DNA from: Pseudarthrobacter sp. ATCC 49987 | GTDB lineage: Bacteria > Actinomycetota > Actinomycetes > Actinomycetales > Micrococcaceae | Direction of reading: 5' to 3' | Length of the DNA stretch: 64,000 nt | Assembly (NCBI RefSeq): GCF_009928425.1 | Contig: NZ_JAABNS010000001.1 | Span: 3,720,001 to 3,784,000 of the forward strand | Shown: positions 34,818-46,537 of the stretch, in pieces | Layout: every line of letters begins with the position of its first letter | Numbering within the stretch: position 1 is the stretch's first letter | The notes under the pieces: model-generated | Seen by the model: only the letters and a program-made list of their open reading frames with translations | What the model was told of the DNA's origin: nothing | Database searches by the model: none | Position numbers and translations under genes: made by a program

Positions 34818-34910
34818 TGGGCGTGTTTGAGCACGATGTTTACCAGTTCGTAGCCGGGGGATTGCCCGGCGCCGGGCTGGAAAAACCGCGGTAGTGCTAA
34901 ATTTGGGGGA

Positions 34911-35786
34911 ATGTCACCCGAAAAATCCTCTGAGGATGCCTTACACGACGCTGCGCCGACGCCGGCTGTGTCTATCGTCATCCCGGCGTACAACGAGGAA
35001 AGCGTCATCCGGCAGTGTCTGATTGCTGCCGTCTACCAGTCTGTCCCGGCGCACGAGATCATCGTCGTCGACAACATGTCCACGGACCGCACAGCCGATA
35101 TCGTCCGGCAGATGCAACTGGAGTACCCCGAGAGCCCCATCATCCTGCTCAGCCAGGACCGGGACCAGGGTCTGATCCCCACCCGTAACTTCGGCCTCAA
35201 CCATGCCACGGGAGACATCCTCGGCCGGATCGACGCCGACTCCGTGCTCGAACCCGACTGGGTCGAACAGGTGCAGAAGGCTTTCCGGGACAAATCGGTC
35301 CACGCCGCGACCGGCCCGGTGGTCTACTACGACATGCCGATGCGGCGATTTGGCCTGAAGGCCGACGACAAGATGCGCCAGCTGATGCTCAAGCTGGCCA
35401 AACACCAGTACCACTTTCTCTTTGGGTCCAACATGGCGCTCCGCCGCTCGGCGTGGGAGATCATCCGCGGCGAGACATGCCGGGATGAGAAGGACGAGAT
35501 GCACGAGGACATCGATTTGTCCCTGCACCTGGCCGACCACGAGCTCAGGATCCAGTACTGGCCGCAGATGGTCTCCGGCATGTCCGCGCGCCGGCTGGAA
35601 GACTCTCCCCGCGACTACCGCTACTACGTGACGCGCTTCGACCGCACGTACAAGGCCCACAACGTTAAGAAGATGGCGCTCAAGGCGCCCATGGTTGTCT
35701 TCTTCTCGGTGTACTTCCCGGCCAAGCTCCTGCGCGCAATCCACACGGTCAACACCACACAGCCTGCCCGCCGCGGCGGCCAGTAA
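34911..35786 (+). CDS. Family 2 glycosyltransferase (GT-A fold)
   Basis: The ATG follows GGGGGA. The 291-residue protein has a GT2 domain (residues ~20-235): VSIVIPAYNEESVIRQCL, IIVVDNMSTDRTADIV, the metal-binding DAD in GRIDADSVLEPDW, GSNMALRRSAWEII and EDIDLSLHLADHEL with the catalytic ED. No transmembrane helix is evident; the basic C-terminal region may associate with the membrane. Donor and acceptor sugars cannot be read from sequence. It stands alone between terminators, so no pathway is implied by neighbours. Confidence 0.88.
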   Translation: MSPEKSSEDALHDAAPTPAVSIVIPAYNEESVIRQCLIAAVYQSVPAHEIIVVDNMSTDRTADIVRQMQLEYPESPIILLSQDRDQGLIPTRNFGLNHATGDILGRIDADSVLEPDWVEQVQKAFRDKSVHAATGPVVYYDMPMRRFGLKADDKMRQLMLKLAKHQYHFLFGSNMALRRSAWEIIRGETCRDEKDEMHEDIDLSLHLADHELRIQYWPQMVSGMSARRLEDSPRDYRYYVTRFDRTYKAHNVKKMALKAPMVVFFSVYFPAKLLRAIHTVNTTQPARRGGQ

Positions 35787-35818
35787 CCCCCGGGGTGGCC
35801 GGCGCCGGCCTTCGAAAG

Positions 35819-36781
35819 TCAGTCCGTCCCCAGCTCCGCCAGTCCGGCCGCAGTGCGCCGCACTGAACGTGAACTGCGCTGTCCCAGGACGACGACGGCG
35901 AGCCCCACCAGGATCATCGCCAGACCGGCATAGGTGCCGGCTGGCAAGGTCTCAGCCAGGAACGCGGCGGCCAGCAGCGCAGCGCCCGGAATCTCCAGCA
36001 GGATGATCATGGAGACCAGCAGCGGGCTCATGGTCGCCAGCAGGTGGTTGAAGGCTGTGTGGCCGATCAGCTGGGCGCATACCGTGATCGCCAGGATGCC
36101 CAGCCAGCCGGAGGCTTCGAAGCCTGCCAGCGGCTGCTGCGAGAACAGCGCCAGCACCGCAACGACGGCCGCGCACATCCCGTAGCACAGGGTCGTGTAG
36201 ATGCCCGTCCCCATGGTCTGGCGGGCTTTGCCGCCGGCCAGCGTGTAGATCCCCGCCAAGGCGCCGCCCGCCACGGCCAGGAGGTCGCCCAGCAGCGCGT
36301 CCGGGGAGCTGCCCATGTCGAATCCGGTAATCGCGACGACACCGCCGAACGCGATCCCAAGGCCGGCCAGGACGGGCCAGCGGTGCCTGACGCCCCGGAA
36401 GAGCTGGAAAACGGCGATCCAGCCCGACTGCAGGCAAACAAGGGCCGTCGCTGCCGCGACCGAGGTCAACTGCAGCGAGGTGATGAAGCAGGCGAAGTGC
36501 AGCGCCAAGGCGACGGCGGCCGCCAGGGACCAGCGAAACTCCCGGCCGGTGACCCGGCCGAACTGGCGTGGGTTCCGGACCAGCACGGGGCCGGCCATAA
36601 CGACCGAACCGATCGCGTTGCGCCAGAAAGCGATGGCCAGGGCACTGACGGAGGTGGCCCCCAGGGTGGCAGCGATGAGCGGCCCGGAGGAGGCCACCCC
36701 AAGGACGCCCAGGGCAGCAAGGAAGAAGTTCACGGTCCAACAGTAGTGGGGACGGAGAGCACGCAGCTGAACCAGCTGCAT
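35819..36781 (-). CDS. EamA/DMT-family transporter
   Basis: A 320-residue protein with ten hydrophobic helices in two EamA repeats, the first starting FFLAALGVLGVASSGPLIAA with FWRNAIGSV, the second near ALLGDLLAVAGGALAGIYTL. DMT-family members mostly export amino acids, metabolites or drugs. The first ~16 residues lack a ribosome site; a GTG at 36733 directly before the first helix is an alternative start. The gene converges with the glycosyltransferase and is divergent from the cupin gene 69 nt away. Confidence 0.85.
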   Translation of the reverse strand: MQLVQLRALRPHYCWTVNFFLAALGVLGVASSGPLIAATLGATSVSALAIAFWRNAIGSVVMAGPVLVRNPRQFGRVTGREFRWSLAAAVALALHFACFITSLQLTSVAAATALVCLQSGWIAVFQLFRGVRHRWPVLAGLGIAFGGVVAITGFDMGSSPDALLGDLLAVAGGALAGIYTLAGGKARQTMGTGIYTTLCYGMCAAVVAVLALFSQQPLAGFEASGWLGILAITVCAQLIGHTAFNHLLATMSPLLVSMIILLEIPGAALLAAAFLAETLPAGTYAGLAMILVGLAVVVLGQRSSRSVRRTAAGLAELGTD

Positions 36782-36850
36782 CCTTGACCGCGGCAGGCGG
36801 CGGTGCCAGTCTTAAATCCGGTCTCACCATCATCCACAAAGGAGACCATC

Positions 36851-37219
36851 ATGGCTGCAACCATCCGCAAGAGCCTGGACAATCCGGAGGAAACCCGCCC
36901 CGTCAAAGACGGGATGGGCCAGGTTGAGCTCGTCAATCTCGACGCCGGCGCCGTGGCACGTGCGACGTTCCTGCCGGGCTGGAAGTGGTCCCAGCACGTC
37001 AAGCCGATCGCCCAGACGGACAGCTGCATGATTGCCCACAAGGGCTACACAATCTCGGGCCGCCTCAAGGTCGTCATGGACAACGGCGAGGAGAACGAGT
37101 TCGGCCCGGGTGACTTCGGCGTCATCCCGCCGGGACATGATGCGTGGGTCGTCGGCGACGAGCCCTACGTCTTTATCGACTGGCAGGGCATGGACGACTA
37201 CGCCAAACCCAAGGAATGA
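36851..37219 (+). CDS. Small cupin-domain protein
   Basis: The ATG at 36851 has AAGGAG at 6 nt, preferred over an in-frame ATG at 36803. The 122-residue product is a single cupin barrel: PGWKWSQHVKPI, then SGRLKVVMDNGEENEFGPGD and PPGHDAWVVGDE. The first-motif histidine in WSQHVK and the second-motif histidine in PGHDAW could bind metal, but the set is incomplete compared with classical cupin enzymes, so the protein may be a binding protein. No partner gene is adjacent. A strong terminator follows it. Confidence 0.82.
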   Translation: MAATIRKSLDNPEETRPVKDGMGQVELVNLDAGAVARATFLPGWKWSQHVKPIAQTDSCMIAHKGYTISGRLKVVMDNGEENEFGPGDFGVIPPGHDAWVVGDEPYVFIDWQGMDDYAKPKE

Positions 37220-37270
37220 GGGGGCACTGCCGGGCCATCCGCGCAGTGGACAGGCAAGCAGTGGACAGGC

Positions 37271-37311
37271 AAAAGGCCCCGGTCCGCGTTTCCGCGGGCC
37301 GGGGCCTTTCC
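37271..37311. terminator. Bidirectional terminator between the cupin gene and tRNA-Ala
   Basis: AAAAGGCCCCGGTCCGC, loop GTTTC, CGCGGGCCGGGGCCTTT: a long GC-rich stem with A/T flanks on both sides, placed between the convergent cupin and tRNA-Ala genes. Confidence 0.8.
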
Positions 37312-37316
37312 TATGG

Positions 37317-37389
37317 TGGAGGCACGGGGACTCGAACCCCGAACCCCCTGCTTGCAAAGCAGGTGCGCTACCAATTGCGCCATGCCCCC
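37317..37389 (-). tRNA. tRNA-Ala (anticodon TGC)
   Basis: Minus-strand cloverleaf of 73 nt: acceptor GGGGGCA pairs with TGCCTCC with one mismatch-tolerant position, discriminator A, anticodon stem CCTGC/GCAGG around loop TTTGCAA giving TGC, T-arm GGGGTTCGAGTCCCC. CCA is encoded at 37314-37316. Confidence 0.94.
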
Positions 37390-37461
37390 ATAAGAAGCAA
37401 CCCGACAATCATACCCTAGTTCGAGAAGCTGTTTCCCAGCTCCCGATCCGGGGAATCCGGG

Positions 37462-37578
37462 CTAGTCAACCGTGTCGGTTGATTCGCTCCAGACCGTTTT
37501 CCGGGCCTCGGATTCCTGCACTTTCTTGTAGAGCAGGACGCCTGCGATCGTGGCTGCAACAACCAGCAACTTCTTCAC
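37462..37578 (-). CDS. DLW-39 family small protein
   Basis: A 38-residue protein between tRNA-Ala and tRNA-Ile. It starts at GTG 37578 (MKKLLVVAATIAGVLLYKKV) with one hydrophobic N-terminal helix, then QESEARKTVW and the tail SESTDTVD. Size, the N-terminal helix, the tryptophan position and the place just past gyrA/DUF3566 match the DLW-39 family of actinobacteria, named for a conserved DLW; here the triplet reads TVW. Function is unknown. Its conservation of place argues that it is a real gene despite its size. Confidence 0.75.
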   Translation of the reverse strand: MKKLLVVAATIAGVLLYKKVQESEARKTVWSESTDTVD

Positions 37579-37648
37579 ATGCACCCCGTTCCGGCTCGGC
37601 GATAAACAAATACCAACCGAACCTCCACTTGAATCTGTACAGATTCCG

Positions 37649-37722
37649 TGGGCGTACCAGGACTTGAACCTGGGACCTCTTCGTTATCAGCGAAGCGCTC
37701 TAACCGCCTGAGCTATACGCCC
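37649..37722 (-). tRNA. tRNA-Ile (anticodon GAT)
   Basis: Minus-strand cloverleaf of 74 nt: acceptor GGGCGTA pairs perfectly with TACGCCC, discriminator A, anticodon stem CTTCG/CGAAG around loop CTGATAA giving GAT, T-arm CCAGGTTCAAGTCCTGG. It is the usual partner of tRNA-Ala downstream of gyrA. Confidence 0.95.
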
Positions 37723-37820
37723 CGATGCCTCATCGGGCCGAGATACGACTTTACAGCACATCCCGGCCCGATCTCAAATCGAGGCATTTCCCCGGGAAAA
37801 ATCCGGGAAAACTATGGGAT

Positions 37821-38467
37821 TTAGTCGTCCGTGAGGGTGACTCCAATGCCGCCCACGAGGGTGGCGGAGATGTTGTACAACACTGCCGAGAGCATGGACA
37901 GTGCCGTCAGCAGCACAACGTTGATGACGGCAATGATCGTGGCGAAGGACGCAACCTGTCCCAGCGAGGCGACCTTCTTCAATTCGAAGCCGCCGCCTTC
38001 GGACCCAGCCAGGGTGCCGAGGAGGCCGTCAACCTGGTCGAAGATCCCGGTCAGGTCCAGGACCGTCCAGAGCACAATCGCGGCCACAACGGTCACGATG
38101 CCCAGTGCCACGGAGAGCAGGAAGGCCATCTTCAGCACGGACCAGGGATCAACCTTGCTGACCAGCAGGCGGGCCCGGCGGACCTTGGCCTTGGGTGCCG
38201 GCTTGATCAGCCCGGCAGTGTTCTGTCCCGGACGGATCTGGTCCGGACGTTGTCCGGGGGTGACCGGGCGCTGGCCGGGGGCCGCGGGGCGTCCCTGCGC
38301 AGGACGCTGGCCGGGCACTGCCGGCCGCTGGGCCGAGCCACTGGCTCCGCCGGCTGCTCCGGGGCGCTGTTCGGGGCGGGACGGCGCACTTACCCGCGGC
38401 GCGGAGGCAGGCTGCCGCACTCCGCCGGGAACGCCGCTGTTCGGCTTGGGATATGAGTCCGAATTAC

Positions 38468-38471
<4 letters not shown>
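37821..38471 (-). CDS. DUF3566 transmembrane protein
   Basis: A 216-residue protein. The first ~100 residues are disordered and rich in Pro, Gln, Arg and Gly, with repeated PGQRP steps ([17 protein letters not shown]). The DUF3566 domain follows: [20 protein letters not shown], then two transmembrane helices (~127-150 and ~178-200). It overlaps the gyrA start by 4 nt in the sense that gyrA ends inside its first codons, so it is translated with gyrA, the standard actinobacterial arrangement. Function is unknown; it is presumed to sit in the membrane with its disordered tail in the cytoplasm. Confidence 0.9.
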
Positions 38472-41182
<2,711 letters not shown>

Positions 41183-41241
41183 AGTCTATATTTTCCGTTT
41201 CAGGTATATATCGTTCCGGGAATATTCAGGGCTTCGAGCCG

Positions 41242-43326
41242 CTAGATATCCAGGAACCGAACGTCCTTGGCGTTCTGCTGAATGAAGTTGCGGCGGGATT
41301 CAACGTCTTCGCCCATCAGGGTGGAGAAGGTCTGGTCCGCGGCCAGGGCATCGTCCATGGTGACTTGAAGCAGCGTCCGGTGGTCGGGATCCATGGTGGT
41401 GTCCCACAACTCGGTGTAGTCCATTTCACCCAGGCCCTTGTAACGCTGGATGCCGTTGTCCTTGGGGATACGGCGGCCGGCGGCCTGGCCGGACAGCAGC
41501 CGCGCATCGCGTTCCCGGTCGCTGTACACGTAGTCGTGCGGTGCATTGGACCATTTGATCCGGTACAGCGGGGGCTGCGCGAGGTAGACGTAGCCGTTTT
41601 CGATCAACGGGCGCATGTAGCGGAACAGCAGGGTCATCAGCAGGGTGGTGATGTGCTGGCCGTCAACGTCGGCATCGGCCATGAGGACGATCTTGTGGTA
41701 ACGCAGTTTGCTCAGGTCGAAGTCCTCGCCGATACCCGTGCCGAACGCGGTGATCATGGACTGGACCTCGGCGTTGCCCAGCGCCTTGTCCAGCCGGGCC
41801 CGCTCCACGTTCAGGATCTTGCCGCGCAGCGGCAGGATGGCCTGGGTTTCCGGGTTGCGACCGCGCTTGGCGGAACCGCCGGCAGAGTCGCCCTCCACGA
41901 TGTAGACCTCGCACTTTTCCGGGTTCTTCGACGAGCAATCCGAGAGTTTTCCAGGCATGCCGAAGGATTCCAGCGGGCTCTTCCGGCGGGCGTTGTCGCG
42001 GGCCTTCCGGGCAGCCATCCGTGCCTGGGCGGCAGAGATGGCCTTGCGGATGACGTCGCGGGCGGGGCCGGGGTTACGTTCGAGCCAGTCGCCGAGCCCG
42101 TCCGTGACGACGCGCTGGACAAAGCCCTTGACCTCGGAGTTGCCGAGCTTGGTCTTGGTCTGGCCCTCGAACTGCGGTTCGGCCAGTTTGACCGAAATAA
42201 CGGCGGTCAGGCCTTCGCGGATGTCGTCGCCGGTGAGGTTGTCGTCCTTTTCCTTGATGATGCTCTTCTCCCGCGCATAGCGGTTGATCAGCGAGGTCAT
42301 TGCGGCGCGGAAGCCCTCTTCGTGGGTGCCGCCCTCATGGGTGTTGATGGTGTTGGCGTAGGTGTGGACGCTCTCGGAGTACGCGTTGGTCCACTGCATC
42401 GCCATTTCCAGGGCGATGTGGCGTTCCTTGTCCTCGGTTTCGAAGGCGATGACGTCCTCGTGGACCACATCGACCTTTTTGCCGGAGTTCAGGTGTTTGA
42501 CGTAGTCCAGCAGCCCGTCGTCGTACTGGTAGACCACGGTGTGGAATTCAGCCGGGACTTCACCCTCGGTCGGAACGACGTCGAGGTCCAGATCCCCGTC
42601 CTCGGACGGTTCCGCTGCGGCACGCCGCTCATCGGTCAGCGTGATCCGCAGCCCCTTGTTCAGGAACGCCATTTGCTGGAAGCGGGCGCGGAGCGTTTCG
42701 AAATCAAAATCTGTGGATTCGAAGATGCTGGCATCCGGGTAGAACGTCTGGGTGGTGCCGGTCTCGGTTGTCTCTTCGCCCTGGACCAGGCCGCCCTGCG
42801 GCTTGCCGCCGTCGGCAAAGGACATCCGCCAGACATTGCCCTGCCGGCGGACCTCGGTATTGACGCGGCTCGAGAGCGCGTTGACGACAGAGATGCCGAC
42901 GCCGTGCAGGCCGCCGGACACGGCGTAGCCGCCGCCGCCGAATTTGCCGCCCGCGTGCAGGATGGTCATAACGACCTCCACGGTGGGCTTGTGCTCCGTC
43001 GGGTGCATGTCGACCGGGATGCCGCGACCGTTGTCGACCACCTTGACCCCGCCGTCGGCCTGCAGCACGATTTCGATGTGGGTGCAGTACCCGGCCAGGG
43101 CCTCATCAACCGAGTTGTCCACGACTTCATAGACCAGGTGGTGCAAACCGCGCGGTCCGGTGGAGCCGATGTACATGCCGGGACGTTTCCGGACAGCCTC
43201 CAGGCCTTCGAGCACCGTGATGTCGCTGGCGCCGTAGCTGTGGGGAGTCGCGGTTTCGGGCGGGGTGTCCGCCGTATCAGCCACTACTGGTTCCACTGCC
43301 GGGATCTCTGCATTGTCGTTAGCCAC
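41242..43326 (-). CDS. gyrB: DNA gyrase subunit B
   Basis: The ATPase and Toprim subunit of gyrase. GTG 43326 gives 694 residues with the expected N-terminus ([13 protein letters not shown]); a longer in-frame start at 43488 would add 54 residues of no family likeness. Domains: GHKL ATPase (~40-260) with [22 protein letters not shown] and [14 protein letters not shown]; transducer (~270-430); Toprim (~470-585) with [16 protein letters not shown] and DADVDGQHI; and the C-terminal [22 protein letters not shown] lies about 12 nt before the GTG. It precedes gyrA in the same direction. Confidence 0.96.
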   Translation of the reverse strand: MANDNAEIPAVEPVVADTADTPPETATPHSYGASDITVLEGLEAVRKRPGMYIGSTGPRGLHHLVYEVVDNSVDEALAGYCTHIEIVLQADGGVKVVDNGRGIPVDMHPTEHKPTVEVVMTILHAGGKFGGGGYAVSGGLHGVGISVVNALSSRVNTEVRRQGNVWRMSFADGGKPQGGLVQGEETTETGTTQTFYPDASIFESTDFDFETLRARFQQMAFLNKGLRITLTDERRAAAEPSEDGDLDLDVVPTEGEVPAEFHTVVYQYDDGLLDYVKHLNSGKKVDVVHEDVIAFETEDKERHIALEMAMQWTNAYSESVHTYANTINTHEGGTHEEGFRAAMTSLINRYAREKSIIKEKDDNLTGDDIREGLTAVISVKLAEPQFEGQTKTKLGNSEVKGFVQRVVTDGLGDWLERNPGPARDVIRKAISAAQARMAARKARDNARRKSPLESFGMPGKLSDCSSKNPEKCEVYIVEGDSAGGSAKRGRNPETQAILPLRGKILNVERARLDKALGNAEVQSMITAFGTGIGEDFDLSKLRYHKIVLMADADVDGQHITTLLMTLLFRYMRPLIENGYVYLAQPPLYRIKWSNAPHDYVYSDRERDARLLSGQAAGRRIPKDNGIQRYKGLGEMDYTELWDTTMDPDHRTLLQVTMDDALAADQTFSTLMGEDVESRRNFIQQNAKDVRFLDI

Positions 43327-43738
43327 AGGCGCTTTCGACTCCTCTTTTTCGTTAAAGGCCGGCCGTTGCCCCTTCCCGGAGGAAACAGCTACTGCCAACG
43401 GGCACGTCACTGATGACACCGGTTGTTCTGCTGGCTCGAGGATCCGTCTACCGCACGCGGATATTGCGTCGGAAACGGACTCAGTCAACGTTTCACCGGC
43501 GCCCAGTTATCTATCACGATTCTACCGTGTTATAGGGGCGAAACCCGCATTCCAGGGGGCCAAACGGGAAGGAAAGTGCCGCTGGGAGGCCGCAGACTCC
43601 ACCTGCAAGGCTCCAGGGGTACCGGATGCGGGTTCCTATACGGCTCCGGTGCCTCTGAGCGCCCTACACGCCGTTTGCGGAATTTTCAAGAGTTTTGCAA
43701 GGAGTGCTTCAGACCGCGTGCGGTGGAAGTCCCGGACG
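43327..43738. other. gyrB upstream region, no gene seen
   Basis: About 410 nt between the gyrB start and the end of the DUF721 gene. It should hold the gyrB promoter on the minus strand; TAGAAT (complement of 43519-43524) is a plausible -10 but no clear -35 is placed. No hairpin or ORF of note was seen. Confidence 0.4.
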
Positions 43739-44302
43739 TTATCCGTAGGTGTCCCGCGGCCCGCGCCCGTTGACGGTCCGGCCGCCCTTGCGCCAGCTGG
43801 GCGCCGCAGGTCCAAGGACCTGGATCTTGGTGACAACCCCTTCGCCGAGTTCGGTGCGGAATTTCTCCAGCAGGCTGAGGCTCAGCAGGCGCAGTTGCGT
43901 AGCCCAGGCGGTCGAATCACAGCGGACGTGGAGGGTGGTATCGGTGAAGCTCTCCGGGGTGCAGTGGGCGGAAATCTCCGGTCCGACGAGTGTGGCCCAC
44001 TCGGCCATCACCGAGCCGACGGCCACAGGAGAGCTCCAGCCGCGCTCCGCGACAAGGCGCCCCACCACCTTGCCGAGCCCCATCGGGTCCCGGCCGGTGC
44101 CATGGAATTGTCCGAAACCGCGGGTGCTGCCGGTACTGCGGCCGGACTTCGGCGGGGTGGTTCCGGGCCGCGGCGGCGCCTTGCGCCGGATTTCGCCGCG
44201 TGACGCGGCCGCGTCGCGCATCCTGTTCAGCGCCGACTGGGCGGCGTCGATGTCATCCGGGTCGCGACCCGGCTGCAGGCCGCCGTCGGTATCCTTATTC
44301 AT
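43739..44302 (-). CDS. DUF721 (DciA-like) protein
   Basis: The 187-residue protein has a Pro/Arg/Gly-rich N-terminal half and a DUF721 domain at ~75-165: PMGLGKVVGRLVAERGWSSP, VMAEWATLVGPEISAHCTPE and LHVRCDSTAWATQLRLLSLS. DUF721 includes DciA, the ancestral loader or partner of the replicative helicase in bacteria that lack DnaC/DnaI. It follows recF with a 4-nt overlap (ATGA), in the conserved dnaN-gnd-recF-DUF721-gyrB order, which supports a replication role. I assign the domain with confidence and the helicase-loading role by family analogy. Confidence 0.88.
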   Translation of the reverse strand: MNKDTDGGLQPGRDPDDIDAAQSALNRMRDAAASRGEIRRKAPPRPGTTPPKSGRSTGSTRGFGQFHGTGRDPMGLGKVVGRLVAERGWSSPVAVGSVMAEWATLVGPEISAHCTPESFTDTTLHVRCDSTAWATQLRLLSLSLLEKFRTELGEGVVTKIQVLGPAAPSWRKGGRTVNGRGPRDTYG

Positions 44303-45522
44303 CGATCTTCCCGCTCATCGATTCCTCCCGGGATTACCTTCACCCGCCGCCCGGCCAGTTCCGTCGGGATATCGTCCTCGACGGCGGCGGTCACGAGCAC
44401 CTGCTCGGCGCCGGATACTATTGCGGCCAGTTTACGCCGCCGCTGGACGTCAAGCTCGGCAAAGACATCGTCCAGGATCAGGATCGGGGCGGATCCCCCG
44501 GTACGGGCGTCATCGAGCATGACGTAGTACGAGGCCAGACGCAGGGACAGGCACATGGACCAGGTCTCGCCATGCGAGGCATACCCTTTGGCAGGGGCTG
44601 ATCCCAGGACCAATTCGAGTTCGTCTCGGTGCGGGCCAACGAGGGAGATCCCGCGCTCCAGTTCCTTGCGCCGTGACGAAGCGAACGCCTGGACGTACCG
44701 TTCGGTGAGTTGGTCAACGGAGAGCAGGCGCAGGTCCTCGGCGGACCCGGTGGCTTCCCCGCCGCGGGCAGCCGCGGGACCGGAAGCGGCGGCCGGCGCA
44801 GCGCCGTCGTCCTCCACCGCACCCTGCAGTGTGGAGCGGTAGATGGCGCCGGCTTCCTTGGAACCGTCCGTGAGCTGCGCGTAGGCGCTTCTGAGGTGGG
44901 GCCGGAGCCGTTCCACTAGTTCCAGCCGCGCGTGCAGCAGCTCGGCTCCCGCCCGGGCCATGTGCTGGTCCCAGACATCCAGCGTGGCCTCGTGTCCCGT
45001 GCTGAATTTGCCGGCGCGGGCGGACTTCAGGAGCGCGTTGCGCTGCTTCAACACCCGGTCGTAGTCGCTGCGGGTGGCTGCATGCCGCGGGATGAGGCTG
45101 ACGAGGAGTTCATCGAGGAAGCGGCGCCGGCTGGACGGATCACCCTTGACCAGGGCCAGGTCCTCGGGGGCAAACAGTACGGTTTGGCAGATGCCCAGGA
45201 TGTCCCTGGCCCGGACCGGGTTGCTGCGGTTGATCCGGGCGCGGTTGGCGCGGGAGCTGTTGATTTCGAGTTCGAGCACGGTGGACTGCTCTCCGCGGAC
45301 CAGCCTGGCACGGATCATGGCCCGGTCCGTGCCGAAACGCAGCAGCGGGGCATCGGAACTGACGCGGTGCGAACTGAGCGTGGCCAGGTAGCCGATCGCT
45401 TCCATAAGATTGGTCTTGCCGATGCCGTTCGAGCCGACCAGCACCGTGACGCCGGGCTCCAGGCTCAGCTCCACCTGGGAATAACTGCGGAAATCTGTGA
45501 GCGAAAGTTGTTCTAGGTACAC
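44299..45522 (-). CDS. recF: RecF, DNA recombination/repair ATPase
   Basis: The 407-residue SMC-like ATPase has an N-terminal Walker A (LVGSNGIGKTNLMEAIGYLA), FAPEDLALVKGDPSSRRRFL, and a C-terminal signature/Walker B (ILILDDVFAELDVQRRRKLA). RecF binds gapped DNA and helps load RecA with RecO and RecR. An Ala/Gly-rich insertion near residues 245-265 is a local feature. It overlaps the DUF721 gene by 4 nt and lies 26 nt after gnd. Confidence 0.95.
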   Translation of the reverse strand: MYLEQLSLTDFRSYSQVELSLEPGVTVLVGSNGIGKTNLMEAIGYLATLSSHRVSSDAPLLRFGTDRAMIRARLVRGEQSTVLELEINSSRANRARINRSNPVRARDILGICQTVLFAPEDLALVKGDPSSRRRFLDELLVSLIPRHAATRSDYDRVLKQRNALLKSARAGKFSTGHEATLDVWDQHMARAGAELLHARLELVERLRPHLRSAYAQLTDGSKEAGAIYRSTLQGAVEDDGAAPAAASGPAAARGGEATGSAEDLRLLSVDQLTERYVQAFASSRRKELERGISLVGPHRDELELVLGSAPAKGYASHGETWSMCLSLRLASYYVMLDDARTGGSAPILILDDVFAELDVQRRRKLAAIVSGAEQVLVTAAVEDDIPTELAGRRVKVIPGGIDEREDR

Positions 45523-45548
45523 GCCGGGTTCAGGATTTCAGGGCGGGA

Positions 45549-46433
45549 CTACTTGGCCGGACGGGTAGCGTGCCCGCCGAACTGGTGGCGCAGCGCGGAA
45601 ACCATCTTCATCGCGGGCGAGTTGTCCTCCCGGGAGGAGAAGCGGGCGAAAAGCGCTGCCGTGATGGCCGGGGCCGGCACGGCGTTGGCGATTGCTTCCT
45701 CCACGGTCCAGCGTCCTTCGCCCGAATCCTCGACGTAGTCGTCGATCGACTCCAGGCCGGGATCCTCGTCAAGGGCTTTGACCATGAGGTCCAGCAGCCA
45801 GGACCGGACGACGGTTCCCTTCTGCCAGGCCCGAAACGTGCCGGGGAGATCGGTGACGATGTCCTTGGCGGCCAGGAGTTCGTAGCCTTCCGCGTAGGCC
45901 TGCATCAGCCCGTATTCGATGCCGTTGTGGACCATCTTGGCGTAGTGGCCGGCGCCGATCCCGCCGACGTGGACGAAGCTGTCGGCGCGGTCGCCGTCGG
46001 GACGGAGTGCGTCGAAGACGGGCATCGCCCGTTCGATGTCCGCGGCGTCACCGCCGGCCATGAGGCCGTAGCCGTTCTGCAGGCCCCAGACCCCGCCGGA
46101 GACACCGCAGTCGGCGAAACGGATGCCCTTTTCCGCCAGGGCTGCCCCGTGTTTCTGGTCCTCGGTGAAGCGGGAGTTGCCACCATCCACCACGAGGTCG
46201 CCGGTGTCGAGCTTGTTGCCGAGTTCGGTGATGACCGCGTCGGTGATCTCGCCGGAGGGGACCATCACCCAGATCAGGCGCGGCGCCGGGACGGCGGAGA
46301 TTAGTTCGTCGACGCTCGCGACGTCGGTGAGGTCCGGGTTGCGGTCAAAACCGGTGACGTCGACTCCAGCCTTGCGCAGCCGTTCGCGCATGTTGAAACC
46401 CATTTTTCCAAGGCCGATCAGTCCGATGTGCAC
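45549..46433 (-). CDS. gnd: 6-phosphogluconate dehydrogenase, decarboxylating (short type)
   Basis: GTG 46433 (VHIGLIGLGKMGFNM) gives 294 residues; the in-frame ATG at 46481 would add 16 residues of no likeness. Seen are the nucleotide site GLIGLGKMGFNMRERL, VDGGNSRFTEDQ, the substrate pattern GVSGGVWGLQNGYGLMAGG and the catalytic lysine/asparagine in GHYAKMVHNGIEYG. The ~300-residue form without the extra C-terminal helices is the GndA/YqeC type, often NAD-linked. It oxidises 6-phosphogluconate to ribulose 5-phosphate and CO2. Its place between dnaN and recF is common in actinobacteria. Confidence 0.92.
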   Translation of the reverse strand: MHIGLIGLGKMGFNMRERLRKAGVDVTGFDRNPDLTDVASVDELISAVPAPRLIWVMVPSGEITDAVITELGNKLDTGDLVVDGGNSRFTEDQKHGAALAEKGIRFADCGVSGGVWGLQNGYGLMAGGDAADIERAMPVFDALRPDGDRADSFVHVGGIGAGHYAKMVHNGIEYGLMQAYAEGYELLAAKDIVTDLPGTFRAWQKGTVVRSWLLDLMVKALDEDPGLESIDDYVEDSGEGRWTVEEAIANAVPAPAITAALFARFSSREDNSPAMKMVSALRHQFGGHATRPAK

Positions 46434-46537
46434 GGGATAAGCTCTTTTCTGCGCTGGGGTGTTTCGGGTGGTGGCGTCCACCCAACTGGCTGGCAGCTGA
46501 GGCCGTTTTGATCCCTCAAACCGGCCGTAACTGTGAG

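Noticed and set aside
37795..37815. Possible terminator after the DUF3566 gene
   Set aside because: The CCCGG/CCGGG pairing near there is short with a mixed A/T loop and no proper U-tract on the minus strand.
41365..43413. Long plus-strand open frame opposite gyrB (682 codons)
   Set aside because: Antisense shadow of gyrB; composition mirrors the sense codons.
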